A stretch of 64,000 nt of DNA from Actinomadura barringtoniae (GTDB lineage: Bacteria; Actinomycetota; Actinomycetes; Streptosporangiales; Streptosporangiaceae): NCBI RefSeq assembly GCF_017573505.1, contig NZ_JAGEOJ010000006.1, positions 62,001 through 126,000 on the forward strand. Direction: 5' to 3'. Made by a program: the position numbers and the translations under genes. The notes below the pieces were generated by a model. The model searched no databases and was not told the DNA's origin. It saw only the letters and a list, made by a program, of their open reading frames with translations. Within the stretch, counting starts at the first letter, position 1. Every line of letters begins with the position of its first letter. Positions 8,489 to 17,331 of this stretch are shown piece after piece.

Positions 8489-9331
8489 TCATGAACGCTT
8501 GCGGCCTACCAGGTGGAAGACGCGGCTCAGCTGGCGGTACGGGTCCCGGCGGCTGGCTTCCAGCTCTACCGCGGCCGTGGCGGCGACCTGGGTCTTGTCG
8601 CTCGCGTCCAGTTCGGCACCGCTGAAGTCCAGCCAGTCGACGAAAAGCCACACGCCGTACCAGCGCACCGCCTCCACGCCACGACGCTGGAGTTGGGCGC
8701 TGAGGTCCTCGACGGTGTCGGCTCTCGTGGGCAGGCCCAGGACACCGATCTCGGTAGAGGAGTCGAACGCCGCCAGCGCGTCGTCCCAGCGGCGTTCCAG
8801 GGCCGGGCGAACCGCTGAGGCGTTGGCGTTGCCCGCCATGATGGAGACCAGGCCGCCAGGGGCCGCGCATTGGCAGAGCTGGTCCATCAGCGGGTCCGGG
8901 TTCTCCAGGTAGCCGAGAACGCCGTGACACAGGACGGCGGCGAACTGCCGGCCATTGACCGCCTCGGCTGCCTTCTCGCCATCGGCCTCCACCAGAGTCA
9001 CCCTTTGCCGGGTCTCCTCGGGAAGGCGTTGGAGCCGTTTTCTGGCTTTGTCCAGCATGGAGGGCGACGGGTCCAGGAGCGTGACGTCGTAACCGGCCTG
9101 GGCCAGAGGGAACGATTGGTGCCCCGCACCGCCGCCCACATCCAGAACGGAAGCCGGGGGCGCGGGCAGATGTTCCAGCAACTGCCGGTGCATTACGTAC
9201 GTCCGTACCAGGCCCTTTACCGAGGCATACGCTTCGTCGGCGAATTGGTCAGCCAGGTCGGCCCACGTGTCGTCGTCCACTTCTCCAACGTAGTCCGGGG
9301 CTGACGATCTCCGCCCCGGGGGTGGGGTCAC
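8489..9331 (-). CDS. class I SAM-dependent methyltransferase
   Basis: 280-aa cytoplasmic methyltransferase. Motif I is VLDVGGGAGHQ at about residues 62-72, followed by TLLDPSPSML (acidic motif II region), VEADGEKA, and VLCHGVLGYLENP (post-motif). The organisation resembles CmoM/UbiE-like small-molecule methyltransferases. GTG at 9331 gives the longest form. Transcribed divergently from the small lipoprotein gene at 9385. The substrate is unknown. Confidence 0.88.
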   Translation of the reverse strand: MTPPPGRRSSAPDYVGEVDDDTWADLADQFADEAYASVKGLVRTYVMHRQLLEHLPAPPASVLDVGGGAGHQSFPLAQAGYDVTLLDPSPSMLDKARKRLQRLPEETRQRVTLVEADGEKAAEAVNGRQFAAVLCHGVLGYLENPDPLMDQLCQCAAPGGLVSIMAGNANASAVRPALERRWDDALAAFDSSTEIGVLGLPTRADTVEDLSAQLQRRGVEAVRWYGVWLFVDWLDFSGAELDASDKTQVAATAAVELEASRRDPYRQLSRVFHLVGRKRS

Positions 9332-9384
9332 TCTGTTAGCGTTCGGCGATCAAACCCCCAGAACGCTCTGCAAGGAAACATAAA

Positions 9385-9729
9385 GTGCATAAGCTCACAT
9401 ACATCGCCGCGGCGCTGGTCGCGGCGGCTCTGACACTGACCGGCTGCAGCGACGACGGCTCCAAGTCCAAGGCCGACCCCAAGTCCCCCTCCGCCAGCGC
9501 CTCGAGCCAGGCCATCGCGGTCACGCCGGACGGGGAGAGCTGGGACCGGACGCAGGCCGTCAAAGAGGCCAAGCAGATGGCCCTCGACGAGAAGTCCGGC
9601 GGCAACCCGACCGGCGCCAAGGTCTGCGAGACCTTCTACAACGGCGGGCTCCAGAACGGCGGCAAGTTCCCCGCCGGGAAGCAGGCCTGGATCGCCGCCT
9701 GCCAGGAGGGCGTGAAGCAGGCAGGCTAA
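9385..9729 (+). CDS. small lipoprotein
   Basis: 114-aa predicted lipoprotein with GTG start and AAGGA eight bases upstream. The signal peptide ends in LTGC (Cys about 21), followed by a Ser/Lys/Asp-rich linker of about 30 residues. The small C-terminal domain has two cysteines (KVCETFYNGG and IAACQEG) that could form a disulfide. No known family recognised. A strong hairpin follows 25 bp after the stop. Confidence 0.75.
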   Translation: MHKLTYIAAALVAAALTLTGCSDDGSKSKADPKSPSASASSQAIAVTPDGESWDRTQAVKEAKQMALDEKSGGNPTGAKVCETFYNGGLQNGGKFPAGKQAWIAACQEGVKQAG

Positions 9730-9753
9730 ACAGCAGCAAGTCGTACTACACAC

Positions 9754-9791
9754 TGCGGCCACCATCGGATGACGATCCGACGGTGGCCGCA
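9754..9791. terminator. bidirectional hairpin terminator
   Basis: Inverted repeat with 17-bp arms starting TGCGGCCACC and one mismatch around a GACG loop. It sits between the ends of the lipoprotein gene and the convergent GH31 gene. Confidence 0.8.
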
Positions 9792-9797
9792 CTCGTG

Positions 9798-12662
9798 TCA
9801 CGAGGCAGGTTGGGTGGCGCCTATCTCGGCGGCGGTGGTCCAGGGGCCACGGTTTCCGGCCTCGGTCTTGGCTACGAGCTTGAGATAGCGGGCCTGCTTG
9901 GCGGCGAAGGCGATGTGCTTGGCTGCCGAGGTATCCGCCAGGGTGCCGGTGGCCACAGGACTCCCGAACGAGGCGGCGTCCTGGGAGACATAGACCTCGT
10001 AGGCACCTACACGACCGTTCACACCACCGTCCTGGCGCGGCAGGTAGTCCAGGCCGTCGACGGTGTGGGACGCGCCCATGTCGATGACGATCTCCTGCGG
10101 GAGGGCCGCGGGCGGGTCGCTCCACTTGGAGTGCCAGATGGTCGCGGCGTCGTTGTCGATGGCGTTGGCGGCGGCGCCGTTCTCGTTGGTGGTCTCCTGG
10201 CTGCTGACGGACTTGATGGTCCAGCCGGTCTTGGGGATCTCGCGCTGGACGGGCGGGTTGCCGGTGGGCGCCGTACCGCTCGGCAGGCCGGCGCCTGAGG
10301 CGGTGAGGCTGAACGGCTGGCCAGTGGACTTGGTCCCGGTCTTGACCCGAAGGACGCCGGAGTCGAAGAACCAGCCGGTCGAGGCTGCGTCGTAGGCGGC
10401 CCGCGTGGCGTGATGGGTCAGGGCACCGTCGCCGCCCAGCGCGACCGTCGAAGGCGCCGTGGCCACATGCAGCGTCAGCTCGTAGGCGCGGCTGGCCGGC
10501 TTGCCGGTGTACGAGCCCTGGGACGCGCCGACGTTGACCGTGATGTCGCCCGTGCCACTGCCGGGAGCGGCAACGTCGATCCTCTGCCGGGCGGACTCCC
10601 CGTTGCGGTACTTGCGGGTGACCCCGTCGTCCTCATACAGCGAGAACGTGGAGTTGCCGCGAGGGTAGATGTCCAGCGTCAGGGGGTTGGCCGGCTTCTC
10701 CCCCGCATAGTTCATCTTGGGCCACATCGGAACGATGGAGCCGCCCTTGACCAGCAGCGGGAGCGTGTCCAGGGGCGCGTTGTAGCCGTCCAGCCAGCCG
10801 GGCCCCGTCCAGGTCTTGCCCGTCCAGTAGTCGGTCCACGTGCCGGGCGGAAGGTAGATGTCGTCGCGGGTGGAGGTGTCGGCCGTAACGGGCGCCACCA
10901 GGAACGCGTCACCGGCCATGAACTGCTGAGCCGTCGCGTTCCCCCGGGAGGTCGCGTCGTTGGGGAACTCCAACGCCATCGCCCGCACAGTAGGAACACC
11001 GGTCTGCGAAGCGTCGGCGGACTGCGTGTAGAAGTAGGGCGTCAGCCGCATCTTCAGCTGCAGGTACTTGCGGTTGACCGACAGGTACGGGTCGGCGAAG
11101 CGCCACGGCTGCTTGTCGTTATAGCCCGAGGAGGGGTTACTGCTGCCCCAGCCGGACATCGTCATGAACGACGGGGTGAACGCCTTCCACTGCAGGTCTC
11201 GGGAGAACGTCAACGGAGAACCGCTGTAGATGCCGTCCACGTCACCTGAGGCGTAGTTGAGAGCGGAAAAGCCTGCCCCCGCTATGGAGGGCACGTGCCA
11301 GTGCATGTCGGAGAAGTTGCCGTAGGTGTCGCCGGTCCAGACGACCGCGTTGCGATGCGTTCCGGCCCATCCGTCCACGGTCCACACGAAGCGGCGGGCG
11401 TCGGAGTTGTCCTCGATGCCGTTGACCGCCGCCTGCACGCCGTCGAACGCGGTCTGGTAGCCGCCGCCCACCCACGCCACGTCGGTCTTCACTCCGCGCG
11501 TGCCCGCCTGGCCGACCTCCCAGGCGATGTTGGACAGGCTGCGCTGGGTCCACAGACCGGTCTGGAAGCCCTGCTTCTTCAACTCGGCGACCGTCGAGGG
11601 CAGATCCTCGTACTCGCAGCCATAGCCGTCGTTGGGCAGGAACCAGCCGGACGGCATGTCCTTGGCCCGGGCCTCCTTGGCATAGGCCAGGACGTCCGGG
11701 GTCTTGAGATGGCCGGGACGGTTCTGCGGCCCCTGGTTCGGATCGGTGTTGTAGGTGGACCAGCAGTCGGCGTTGCCCAGCTCCAGCCCCCACAGAGGCG
11801 CCAGGAACGGCTTGCCCGTGACATCTGTGTAGTCGCCCAGGAGGTTCTTGGGGGTGTCCCCTACGAAGAAGAACGCGTCATAACGGTTCTCGTCGTGGCG
11901 GGTCGTGACCGGGGAGAGGAAGTCGTACTGGCCCGGCTTCCAGGTGTTGCGCATGACCGCGTAACCGTTGGTGGAGATGTAGAACGGCGCCGGGCTGGCG
12001 TGGGTGTTCTCCCGCCAGGTGTTGGACACCTTGATGGGAACGCTCTTGTCCCGCAGGGCCCACTCCCCCAGCCGCAGGCCCGTTCCATAGAACTGCTCGT
12101 CGGACCCGCGCGACAGGGTCTGCGTCGCGCTGGTCCCGTTCCAGCTCAAGCCGGCGGTCTCGGCCCACACCAGCGTCTTGTTGTCGGCCTTGTAGAGCGC
12201 GAACTTCAGCGGGGACTTGTAGACCCGCAGGTTCAGGGCGCTGGTGCTGATGCGGTAGTGGTCGCCCGCGTCGGTCCAGGTCGGGTTTACTTTGCCGAAG
12301 TCGGTGCGGGTGGCGAGCTTGCCGCCGACCGGGTCGGTGAACGTTCCGTCGGGGGCCAGCCAGAGCCGGAAGATGTCGGCGCGCGCGAACACCACGCGCA
12401 CCTTGGCCTGGCCCGCGCTGACGGTGAAGGTGTCGCCCGACTGGCTGAAGCCGGTGACCGCGCCGATGGTCGTCGCGGACGCCGGTGGGGCGACGGTCAG
12501 GATCCGGGCCAGGCAGACGGCGAGGAGCACGGAGAGGAAGGCCGCGGTTCGGCGGTGCCGGGCAGAGCGCCGGGCATGGCAGCGGCGCCGGGCATGGCAG
12601 CGGCGCCAGGCATGGCAGCGGCGCCAGGCATGGCAGCGGCGCCAGGCATGGGTTCGGGGCAT
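9798..12662 (-). CDS. secreted GH31 glycoside hydrolase with C-terminal CBM32-like domain
   Basis: 954-aa exported alpha-glycosidase. A very long basic N-region made of WRRCHA repeats (residues ~5-32) precedes the hydrophobic signal core (~40-62). GH31 features are an N-terminal beta-sandwich (~65-285), GVKTDVAWVGGG with candidate nucleophile Asp394, and WTGDTYGNFSDM with candidate acid/base Asp445. Residues ~815-950 form an F5/8 type C (CBM32) carbohydrate-binding domain. The ATG at 12662 has GGGAGG at good spacing, 13 bp after the GH35 stop, so the pair is an operon. GH31 covers alpha-glucosidases, xylosidases and alpha-N-acetylgalactosaminidases; the NDGYGCEY segment suggests a non-glucosidase branch, but I cannot fix the substrate. 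Confidence 0.88.
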   Translation of the reverse strand: MPRTHAWRRCHAWRRCHAWRRCHARRRCHARRSARHRRTAAFLSVLLAVCLARILTVAPPASATTIGAVTGFSQSGDTFTVSAGQAKVRVVFARADIFRLWLAPDGTFTDPVGGKLATRTDFGKVNPTWTDAGDHYRISTSALNLRVYKSPLKFALYKADNKTLVWAETAGLSWNGTSATQTLSRGSDEQFYGTGLRLGEWALRDKSVPIKVSNTWRENTHASPAPFYISTNGYAVMRNTWKPGQYDFLSPVTTRHDENRYDAFFFVGDTPKNLLGDYTDVTGKPFLAPLWGLELGNADCWSTYNTDPNQGPQNRPGHLKTPDVLAYAKEARAKDMPSGWFLPNDGYGCEYEDLPSTVAELKKQGFQTGLWTQRSLSNIAWEVGQAGTRGVKTDVAWVGGGYQTAFDGVQAAVNGIEDNSDARRFVWTVDGWAGTHRNAVVWTGDTYGNFSDMHWHVPSIAGAGFSALNYASGDVDGIYSGSPLTFSRDLQWKAFTPSFMTMSGWGSSNPSSGYNDKQPWRFADPYLSVNRKYLQLKMRLTPYFYTQSADASQTGVPTVRAMALEFPNDATSRGNATAQQFMAGDAFLVAPVTADTSTRDDIYLPPGTWTDYWTGKTWTGPGWLDGYNAPLDTLPLLVKGGSIVPMWPKMNYAGEKPANPLTLDIYPRGNSTFSLYEDDGVTRKYRNGESARQRIDVAAPGSGTGDITVNVGASQGSYTGKPASRAYELTLHVATAPSTVALGGDGALTHHATRAAYDAASTGWFFDSGVLRVKTGTKSTGQPFSLTASGAGLPSGTAPTGNPPVQREIPKTGWTIKSVSSQETTNENGAAANAIDNDAATIWHSKWSDPPAALPQEIVIDMGASHTVDGLDYLPRQDGGVNGRVGAYEVYVSQDAASFGSPVATGTLADTSAAKHIAFAAKQARYLKLVAKTEAGNRGPWTTAAEIGATQPAS
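12573..12650 (-). repeat. 18-bp minisatellite inside the GH31 signal-peptide N-region
   Basis: Four full copies plus one partial copy of an 18-bp unit (GGCATGGCAGCGGCGCCA on the plus strand). In the gene's frame each unit encodes WRRCHA, adding net positive charge ahead of the hydrophobic signal core. Copies are nearly identical, implying recent expansion. Confidence 0.92.
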
Positions 12663-12675
12663 GGCTGGGCCTCCC

Positions 12676-14997
12676 TCACAGGGCGGTGAGCTTCCACTGC
12701 TGGCTGGTGTCGCCGGTATCGGTCTGCTCGACGATCTTGGCTCCGTCGGCGGTGGAGCTGCCGGTCACGCCGGCGACCTTGCCGGTGGCGACGCTGACGA
12801 GCTTCACGTAGCCGCCGTCGGTGGCGACGGTCTTCCACTGCTGGTTGGCGGCGCCGTTGGCGGGCCACTGGATGATCGGGGTGCCGTCGGCGGAGGCGCC
12901 GCCCGAGACGTCCATCACCATGCCGGAGTTGACGTTGGTGAGCGTGCTGACGCCGGTCGCGACCGAGCCGAGGAGCCAGCGCTGGTTCGGGCCGTCGTTG
13001 CGCGTCCACTGGATCAGCTGGGTGCCCGCGGTGGTGGAGTGGTCGGGCACGTCGAGCGCCTTGCCGCTGCGCCGGTTGGTCAGCACGTAGTCGCTGGTCA
13101 GCGTGGACTCGAACGTGATGGACGAGGGCTTGAGCTGGTGCAGGTCCAGCACCAGGACCGTGTTGCCGCCGGTGGTGAGCCAGGACGCGGGGCAGTACAG
13201 CCTCCGCTGCGGCCCGATCGACCAGTAGCGCCCGAGGTTGTGGCCGTTCACCCAGACCACGCCCTTGGTCCAGCCGGACATGTCCAGGTAGGTGTCGCCG
13301 ATCTCGCTGAGGTCCACGGTGGCGCGGAAGAACAGGCCGGGACGCCCCGGGTCGGTGATCTTCGCCTTCAGGTCCTTGACGAACGCCTCGTCGATCGGCA
13401 GGCCGTAGGCCTGCCAGTTGGTGAGCGCGCCGTTCAACGGTCCGGCGTTGGTGAGGGTGACCTGCTGGGTGATGCCCTTGCGGTCGACCAGGCCGTGGCC
13501 GAAGTTGATGCGGCCCATGCCCTCGACCAGGATGTCCAGCGTCGGGTTCGCTCCCGCCTGCCCCAGCGCCAGGCTCGCCCCAGTGGTCACCTTCAACGGC
13601 GTGGCGTACGCGGCGGGCACCGCAGGCCGGGACATGCCGCCCTGATAGACGCCGCCCAGGAAAACGGTCGCGTAGTCATGCACGGCCGTCACGTTGAGGG
13701 TCGCCCCTGAATAGCCGGTCAGAACCTTGCGGTAGAGCATGAAGCCCGAGTTCTGCCCGTAGTTCTCCATCGGCTGCGGAGTGACGGTCTTGGCGGGCGG
13801 AAGGGCCGCGGGCAGGTTGTCCCACAGGGACGCGTAGGCCGTCGGCTTCACGGCCTGGCTTCCCGTGCGCGTGATGGTGGGAATCGGGTCAGGAACGGCC
13901 GGCAGCGGCGTGCTCAGGTAGCCGCCTATCAGCGAGCGGTACGCGGCGTACTTCGGCGCCGGACGTCCCTGCTCGGTAATGGGTGCCGCGTAGTCGTAGC
14001 TGGTGATGTCGGGCTGATAGGAGGACCCGTTGTCGGCGGCGTTCGCCCCTGCCCAATAGCCGAAGTTGGTGCCGCCGTGAATCACGTAGATGTTGAACGA
14101 CAGCTTGCCGTCCATGAGCCCGCGCAGCGTTCCGGAGATGTCGGTGCCCTGCCCGGCGAACGTTCCGTCGCCCCAGTGCGTGAGCCAGCCCGGATACAGC
14201 TCGCCGACCATCGAGGGGACCGTGGGGAACGAGCGGCGGCAGCTGGCGATCGACGCCGCGTCGCCGCCGCTCAGCCCGATCGCGCCGCCGGTGACGTTGG
14301 TGTGGTTGTTCTGGACCTGCCCCAGGCCGTCCTGGGTGTAGAACGGGCCGCTGATCCCGGCGCTCAGCCACAGCTGGCGCACTTCCTCCATGTAGACGCC
14401 GTCATTGCCGTACGAGCCGTACTCGTTCTCGATCTGCACCATCAGGATCGGGCCGCCGGCCGCGACCATCAGCGGCTTCACCAGCGGGGCGATTTTGTTG
14501 ACGTACCGCGTCACGGCGGCCATGTAGTCGGCGTCGACGCTCCTGCGCACGCGCAGCGCGATCGACGGCTTGGCGAGCAGGTACGGGGGCAGGCCGCCCA
14601 GGTCCCACTCCCCGCAGACGTAGGGTCCCGGGCGCAGCAGCACCCACATGCCCTCGGCCTGGCAGAGCTTGATGAACGAGACGAAGTCGCGCCGGTCGGT
14701 GGTGAGGTCGAAGTCCCCCGGGCTCTCCTCCAGGTAGTTCCACATGATGTAGAGGGCGATGGTGTTCATCCCCATGGCCTTGGCCATCTGGATGCGGTGG
14801 CGCCAGTACTTCACGGGGATGCGGGCGGGGTGCATCTCGCCGCTCCGGATCTGGAACGGCGCGCCGTCGAGGAGGAAGTTCGCGCCGTCCGCGGAGAACG
14901 CGAACGTGTGCCCGGCCGCGTCCGCGCGTCCCGGCATGGCGGCGATTCCGGCGAGAGGGGTCAGGGCGGCGACACGCAGCAGGGTGCGTCGGTGCAT
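12676..14997 (-). CDS. secreted GH35 beta-galactosidase with ricin-type lectin domain
   Basis: 773-aa exported enzyme. A twin-arginine-like N terminus (MHRRTLLRVAAL) with hydrophobic core ends near residue 28. The GH35 barrel has SGEMHPARIP, LRPGPYVCGEWD, VQIENEYGSYG (acid/base Glu192) and MVGELYPGWLTHWG (nucleophile Glu266). Middle beta domains follow, including FLGGVYQGG and VWVNGHNLGRYW. The C-terminal ~135 residues form a ricin B/CBM13 trefoil with QRW/QQW repeats. ATG 14997 has AAGGAG upstream. First gene of an operon with GH31, for extracellular galactoside breakdown. Confidence 0.92.
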   Translation of the reverse strand: MHRRTLLRVAALTPLAGIAAMPGRADAAGHTFAFSADGANFLLDGAPFQIRSGEMHPARIPVKYWRHRIQMAKAMGMNTIALYIMWNYLEESPGDFDLTTDRRDFVSFIKLCQAEGMWVLLRPGPYVCGEWDLGGLPPYLLAKPSIALRVRRSVDADYMAAVTRYVNKIAPLVKPLMVAAGGPILMVQIENEYGSYGNDGVYMEEVRQLWLSAGISGPFYTQDGLGQVQNNHTNVTGGAIGLSGGDAASIASCRRSFPTVPSMVGELYPGWLTHWGDGTFAGQGTDISGTLRGLMDGKLSFNIYVIHGGTNFGYWAGANAADNGSSYQPDITSYDYAAPITEQGRPAPKYAAYRSLIGGYLSTPLPAVPDPIPTITRTGSQAVKPTAYASLWDNLPAALPPAKTVTPQPMENYGQNSGFMLYRKVLTGYSGATLNVTAVHDYATVFLGGVYQGGMSRPAVPAAYATPLKVTTGASLALGQAGANPTLDILVEGMGRINFGHGLVDRKGITQQVTLTNAGPLNGALTNWQAYGLPIDEAFVKDLKAKITDPGRPGLFFRATVDLSEIGDTYLDMSGWTKGVVWVNGHNLGRYWSIGPQRRLYCPASWLTTGGNTVLVLDLHQLKPSSITFESTLTSDYVLTNRRSGKALDVPDHSTTAGTQLIQWTRNDGPNQRWLLGSVATGVSTLTNVNSGMVMDVSGGASADGTPIIQWPANGAANQQWKTVATDGGYVKLVSVATGKVAGVTGSSTADGAKIVEQTDTGDTSQQWKLTAL

Positions 14998-15150
14998 CGG
15001 TACTCCTTGGCGAGGGGAGCGGAGGAGTGAGCAGTCATGCAGGTTTTCGGGGGTTTTCACGCACAATGACTCATACCGGCGCCCTGACTATGAACGCTGC
15101 TGCCGCAAAGTTCAAGGGTGAGATCGGAAGAATCTGCAACAAGCTGCTCG

Positions 15151-15987
15151 CTATGGCGCGTTCCCGAGCACGTTCCTCCAGGTGAGTGCAACCAGCTCGG
15201 CCAGCGCCGCGGTGACCGGCTCCAGGCCCGCGACCGGCGGCCCGTTCGGCGAACGGCGCTTGATCTCGACCATGAGCCCGGTGACCTGGGCGGCCTTCCC
15301 GTAGTAGGCGGTCGGGACGTAGCAGCCGGAGAACGGCGTGTTCAGCACGACCTCGCAACCCGCGCCCGCACCCGCACCTGCGCCCGCACCCGCACTCGCG
15401 GTCGCACCCGCACTCGCGCCCGCGAACGCCTCCTGCGCCGCAGCCACCAGCTCCGGCGGCGTGTGGAAGGCGTCCGTCCCCAGGCAGACCTCGGGACGCG
15501 GGCCGTCGGCGTGGAGCTCGTACGGGAGCGGATCGGCCGGGTAGGAGTGCACGTCGATGATGACGGCCCGCCCGGTGACGCGCAGACGGTCGGCCACCAG
15601 GTCGCTCATGGCCTGCGCGTACGGGAGGAAGTGAGCCTCGACCAGCCCCAGGTCTTCTGCTTCGCGCAGCGGGCGGCCGTGGGAGGTCCTGGTGTAGACG
15701 GCCCCCATGCCCACAGAACGCATCTCCTCGCGTTCGTCCAGAAAGCGTTCCGGGTCCACGACCAGCCGAGACAGCTCATTCTGAAAAATCCAGGGCCTCG
15801 GCCTCACCCGCCCGGCAGCCCCCTCCGCGATCTGGTCGGTGTACGCGTCGGTCATATGGTCCAGCTCGGTTTCCAGCTCCGCGTCGCTGAGCAGCAGGCC
15901 GCCGCGTACGTGAGCAGGAATATCCCGCGACGCGTGCGGAACATGCAGGATCACAGGCGACGACGCCGCCCCGGCGACAAGCCTCAC
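15151..15987 (-). CDS. N-formylglutamate amidohydrolase family protein
   Basis: 278-aa hydrolase of the HutG/N-formylglutamate amidohydrolase family, which removes a formyl group from N-formylglutamate at the end of one histidine-degradation route. Visible motifs are ILHVPHASRDIP, DHMTDAYTD, SRLVVDPERF and IIDVHSYP. An Ala/Gly/Ser run (GAGAGAGAG, about residues 195-214) is inserted before CEVVLNTPFSG and encoded by hexamer repeats. The GTG start overlaps the TGA of the ECF sigma gene, so translation is coupled. No other hut gene is nearby; a role connected to the sigma factor is inference. Confidence 0.85.
   Translation of the reverse strand: MRLVAGAASSPVILHVPHASRDIPAHVRGGLLLSDAELETELDHMTDAYTDQIAEGAAGRVRPRPWIFQNELSRLVVDPERFLDEREEMRSVGMGAVYTRTSHGRPLREAEDLGLVEAHFLPYAQAMSDLVADRLRVTGRAVIIDVHSYPADPLPYELHADGPRPEVCLGTDAFHTPPELVAAAQEAFAGASAGATASAGAGAGAGAGAGCEVVLNTPFSGCYVPTAYYGKAAQVTGLMVEIKRRSPNGPPVAGLEPVTAALAELVALTWRNVLGNAP
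15359..15425 (-). repeat. GC hexamer repeat encoding an Ala/Gly tract
   Basis: Tandem CGCACC/CGCCCG-type hexamers inside the amidohydrolase gene, read as alternating Gly-Ala with occasional Ser and Thr. The copies vary slightly. The insertion lies in a loop-like position between conserved motifs and keeps the frame. Confidence 0.8.
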
Positions 15988-17201
15988 TGCTTTTCAGCCC
16001 TCTTCAGCAGCAGGGCGCGCTCCCGCTCGTTCCGCGTCAAAGAGGCCGCCCGCGCGAACTCGGCACGGGCCTCCTCGTCCCGGCCCAAGCGCTGCAGGAG
16101 GTCGCCCCGGACGCTGGGCAGAAGGTGGTAGCCCTTGAGGGGATCCTCCAGGGCGTCCAGCAAAGGCAGTGCCGCGGCAGGCCCTTCCGCCATCGACACC
16201 GCGACCACCCTGTTGAGCTCCACCACCGGCGACGGCGAAAGCGTCACCAGGCCCCCGTAGAGGGCGGCGATCGTGGCCCAGTCGGTGTCCTCGTAGCGAA
16301 CCGCCTGGGCATGGCACCCCGCGATGGCCGCCTGGAGCGAGTAAGGGCCGGTGCCCGCCTTCCCCAGCGCGTCCATACCTCGGCGGATCAGCAGGCGGTT
16401 CCATCGCGTTCGGTCCTGGTCGGCCAGCAGGGTCGGCGCCCCGTCGGGACCGGTGCGGGTCGCCATGCGCGAGGTCTGGAATTCCAGGAGCGCGGCCAGG
16501 CCGTGCACCTCCGGCTCCTTGGGCATCAGGCCGGACAGTACGCGGGCCAGGCGCAGCGCGTCCTCGCACAGGGCCGGCCGGGTGAGGTCGTCCCCGGCGG
16601 TCGCCGAATAGCCCTCGTTGAAGATCAGGTAGATGACCTCCAGCACCGACGACAGCCGTTCCGACCGCGACTCTCCCGACGGCACCTCGAACGGCACGCC
16701 CGCCTTGGCCAGGCTCTTCTTGGCCCGCACGATCCGCTGGGCGATCGTCGGCTCGGTGCTCAGGAACGCCCGTGCGATCTCCTCGGTGGTCAGCCCGCCC
16801 AGCAGCCGCAGCGTCAGGGCGATCCGCGCGTCGGTGCTCAGCACCGGATGGCACGCCGTGAAGATCAACCGGAGCAGGTCGTCGTCGATCTCGTCGGGAT
16901 CGGGCAGCTCGGGCTGGGCGTCCTCGACGCCCTCCATCGCCCGGCCGACCTCGGCGAGCTTGCGGGCGTAGGCCTCCTTGCGGCGGACGAGGTCGATCGC
17001 GCGGCGGCGCGCCGCGACCATGAGCCAGGCGCCCGGATTGTCCGGGACACCCGACTCAGGCCACTGCTCCAGGGCGGCGACGAGCGCGTCCTGCGCCAGC
17101 TCCTCGGCGATGCCGACGTCACGGACGACACGGGCCACCCCGGCGATGATCCGGGGCGAATGCATCCTGAAGACCGTCTCGACCGTCCTGCTCACGTCCA
17201 C
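15984..17201 (-). CDS. ECF42-type sigma factor with C-terminal TPR-like domain
   Basis: 405-aa RNA polymerase sigma factor of the SigJ/YlaC-like, DGPF-linked ECF42 type. Region 2 spans about residues 13-80 (AEELAQDALVAALEQWP, AIDLVRRK), followed by a DPDEIDDDLLRLIFTACHP linker and region 4 (GLTTEEIARAFLSTEPTIAQRIVRAK). The C-terminal ~200 residues form helical TPR-like repeats (YSLQAAIAGCHA, LYGGLVTLSPSPVVELNRVVA). ECF42 factors have no anti-sigma gene, and the C-terminal domain is needed for activity. A DGPF gene lies upstream, as is characteristic. Start is GTG 17201. Confidence 0.92.
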   Translation of the reverse strand: MDVSRTVETVFRMHSPRIIAGVARVVRDVGIAEELAQDALVAALEQWPESGVPDNPGAWLMVAARRRAIDLVRRKEAYARKLAEVGRAMEGVEDAQPELPDPDEIDDDLLRLIFTACHPVLSTDARIALTLRLLGGLTTEEIARAFLSTEPTIAQRIVRAKKSLAKAGVPFEVPSGESRSERLSSVLEVIYLIFNEGYSATAGDDLTRPALCEDALRLARVLSGLMPKEPEVHGLAALLEFQTSRMATRTGPDGAPTLLADQDRTRWNRLLIRRGMDALGKAGTGPYSLQAAIAGCHAQAVRYEDTDWATIAALYGGLVTLSPSPVVELNRVVAVSMAEGPAAALPLLDALEDPLKGYHLLPSVRGDLLQRLGRDEEARAEFARAASLTRNERERALLLKRAEKQ

Positions 17202-17210
17202 CCATCAGAG

Positions 17211-17331
17211 GGTATTCACTCCCCGCCCTGGGTGTTCACGGCCGCCCGCGGCGTTCACCGCCCGTCTCACCCCTTGTCCTGCCTCACCCCTTGTCCCGTC
17301 TCATCCCTTGTCCTGTCTCACCCCTTGTCGA
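17211..17331. repeat. tandem-repeat array between the DGPF and sigma genes
   Basis: The whole spacer is repetitive. 17264-17331 holds four 17-bp copies (GTCTCACCCCTTGTCCT on the plus strand); the last copy is the 3' end and stop codon of the DGPF gene, so Asp-Lys-Gly-stop has been copied downstream three times. 17211-17270 holds three looser 20-bp copies, each with a GTTCAC- or ATTCAC-like core. Confidence 0.88.

Noticed and set aside
15359-15425. CRISPR-like repeats
   Set aside because: Simple hexamers within a coding frame, with no spacers; none of the tandem repeats in the window has CRISPR structure.
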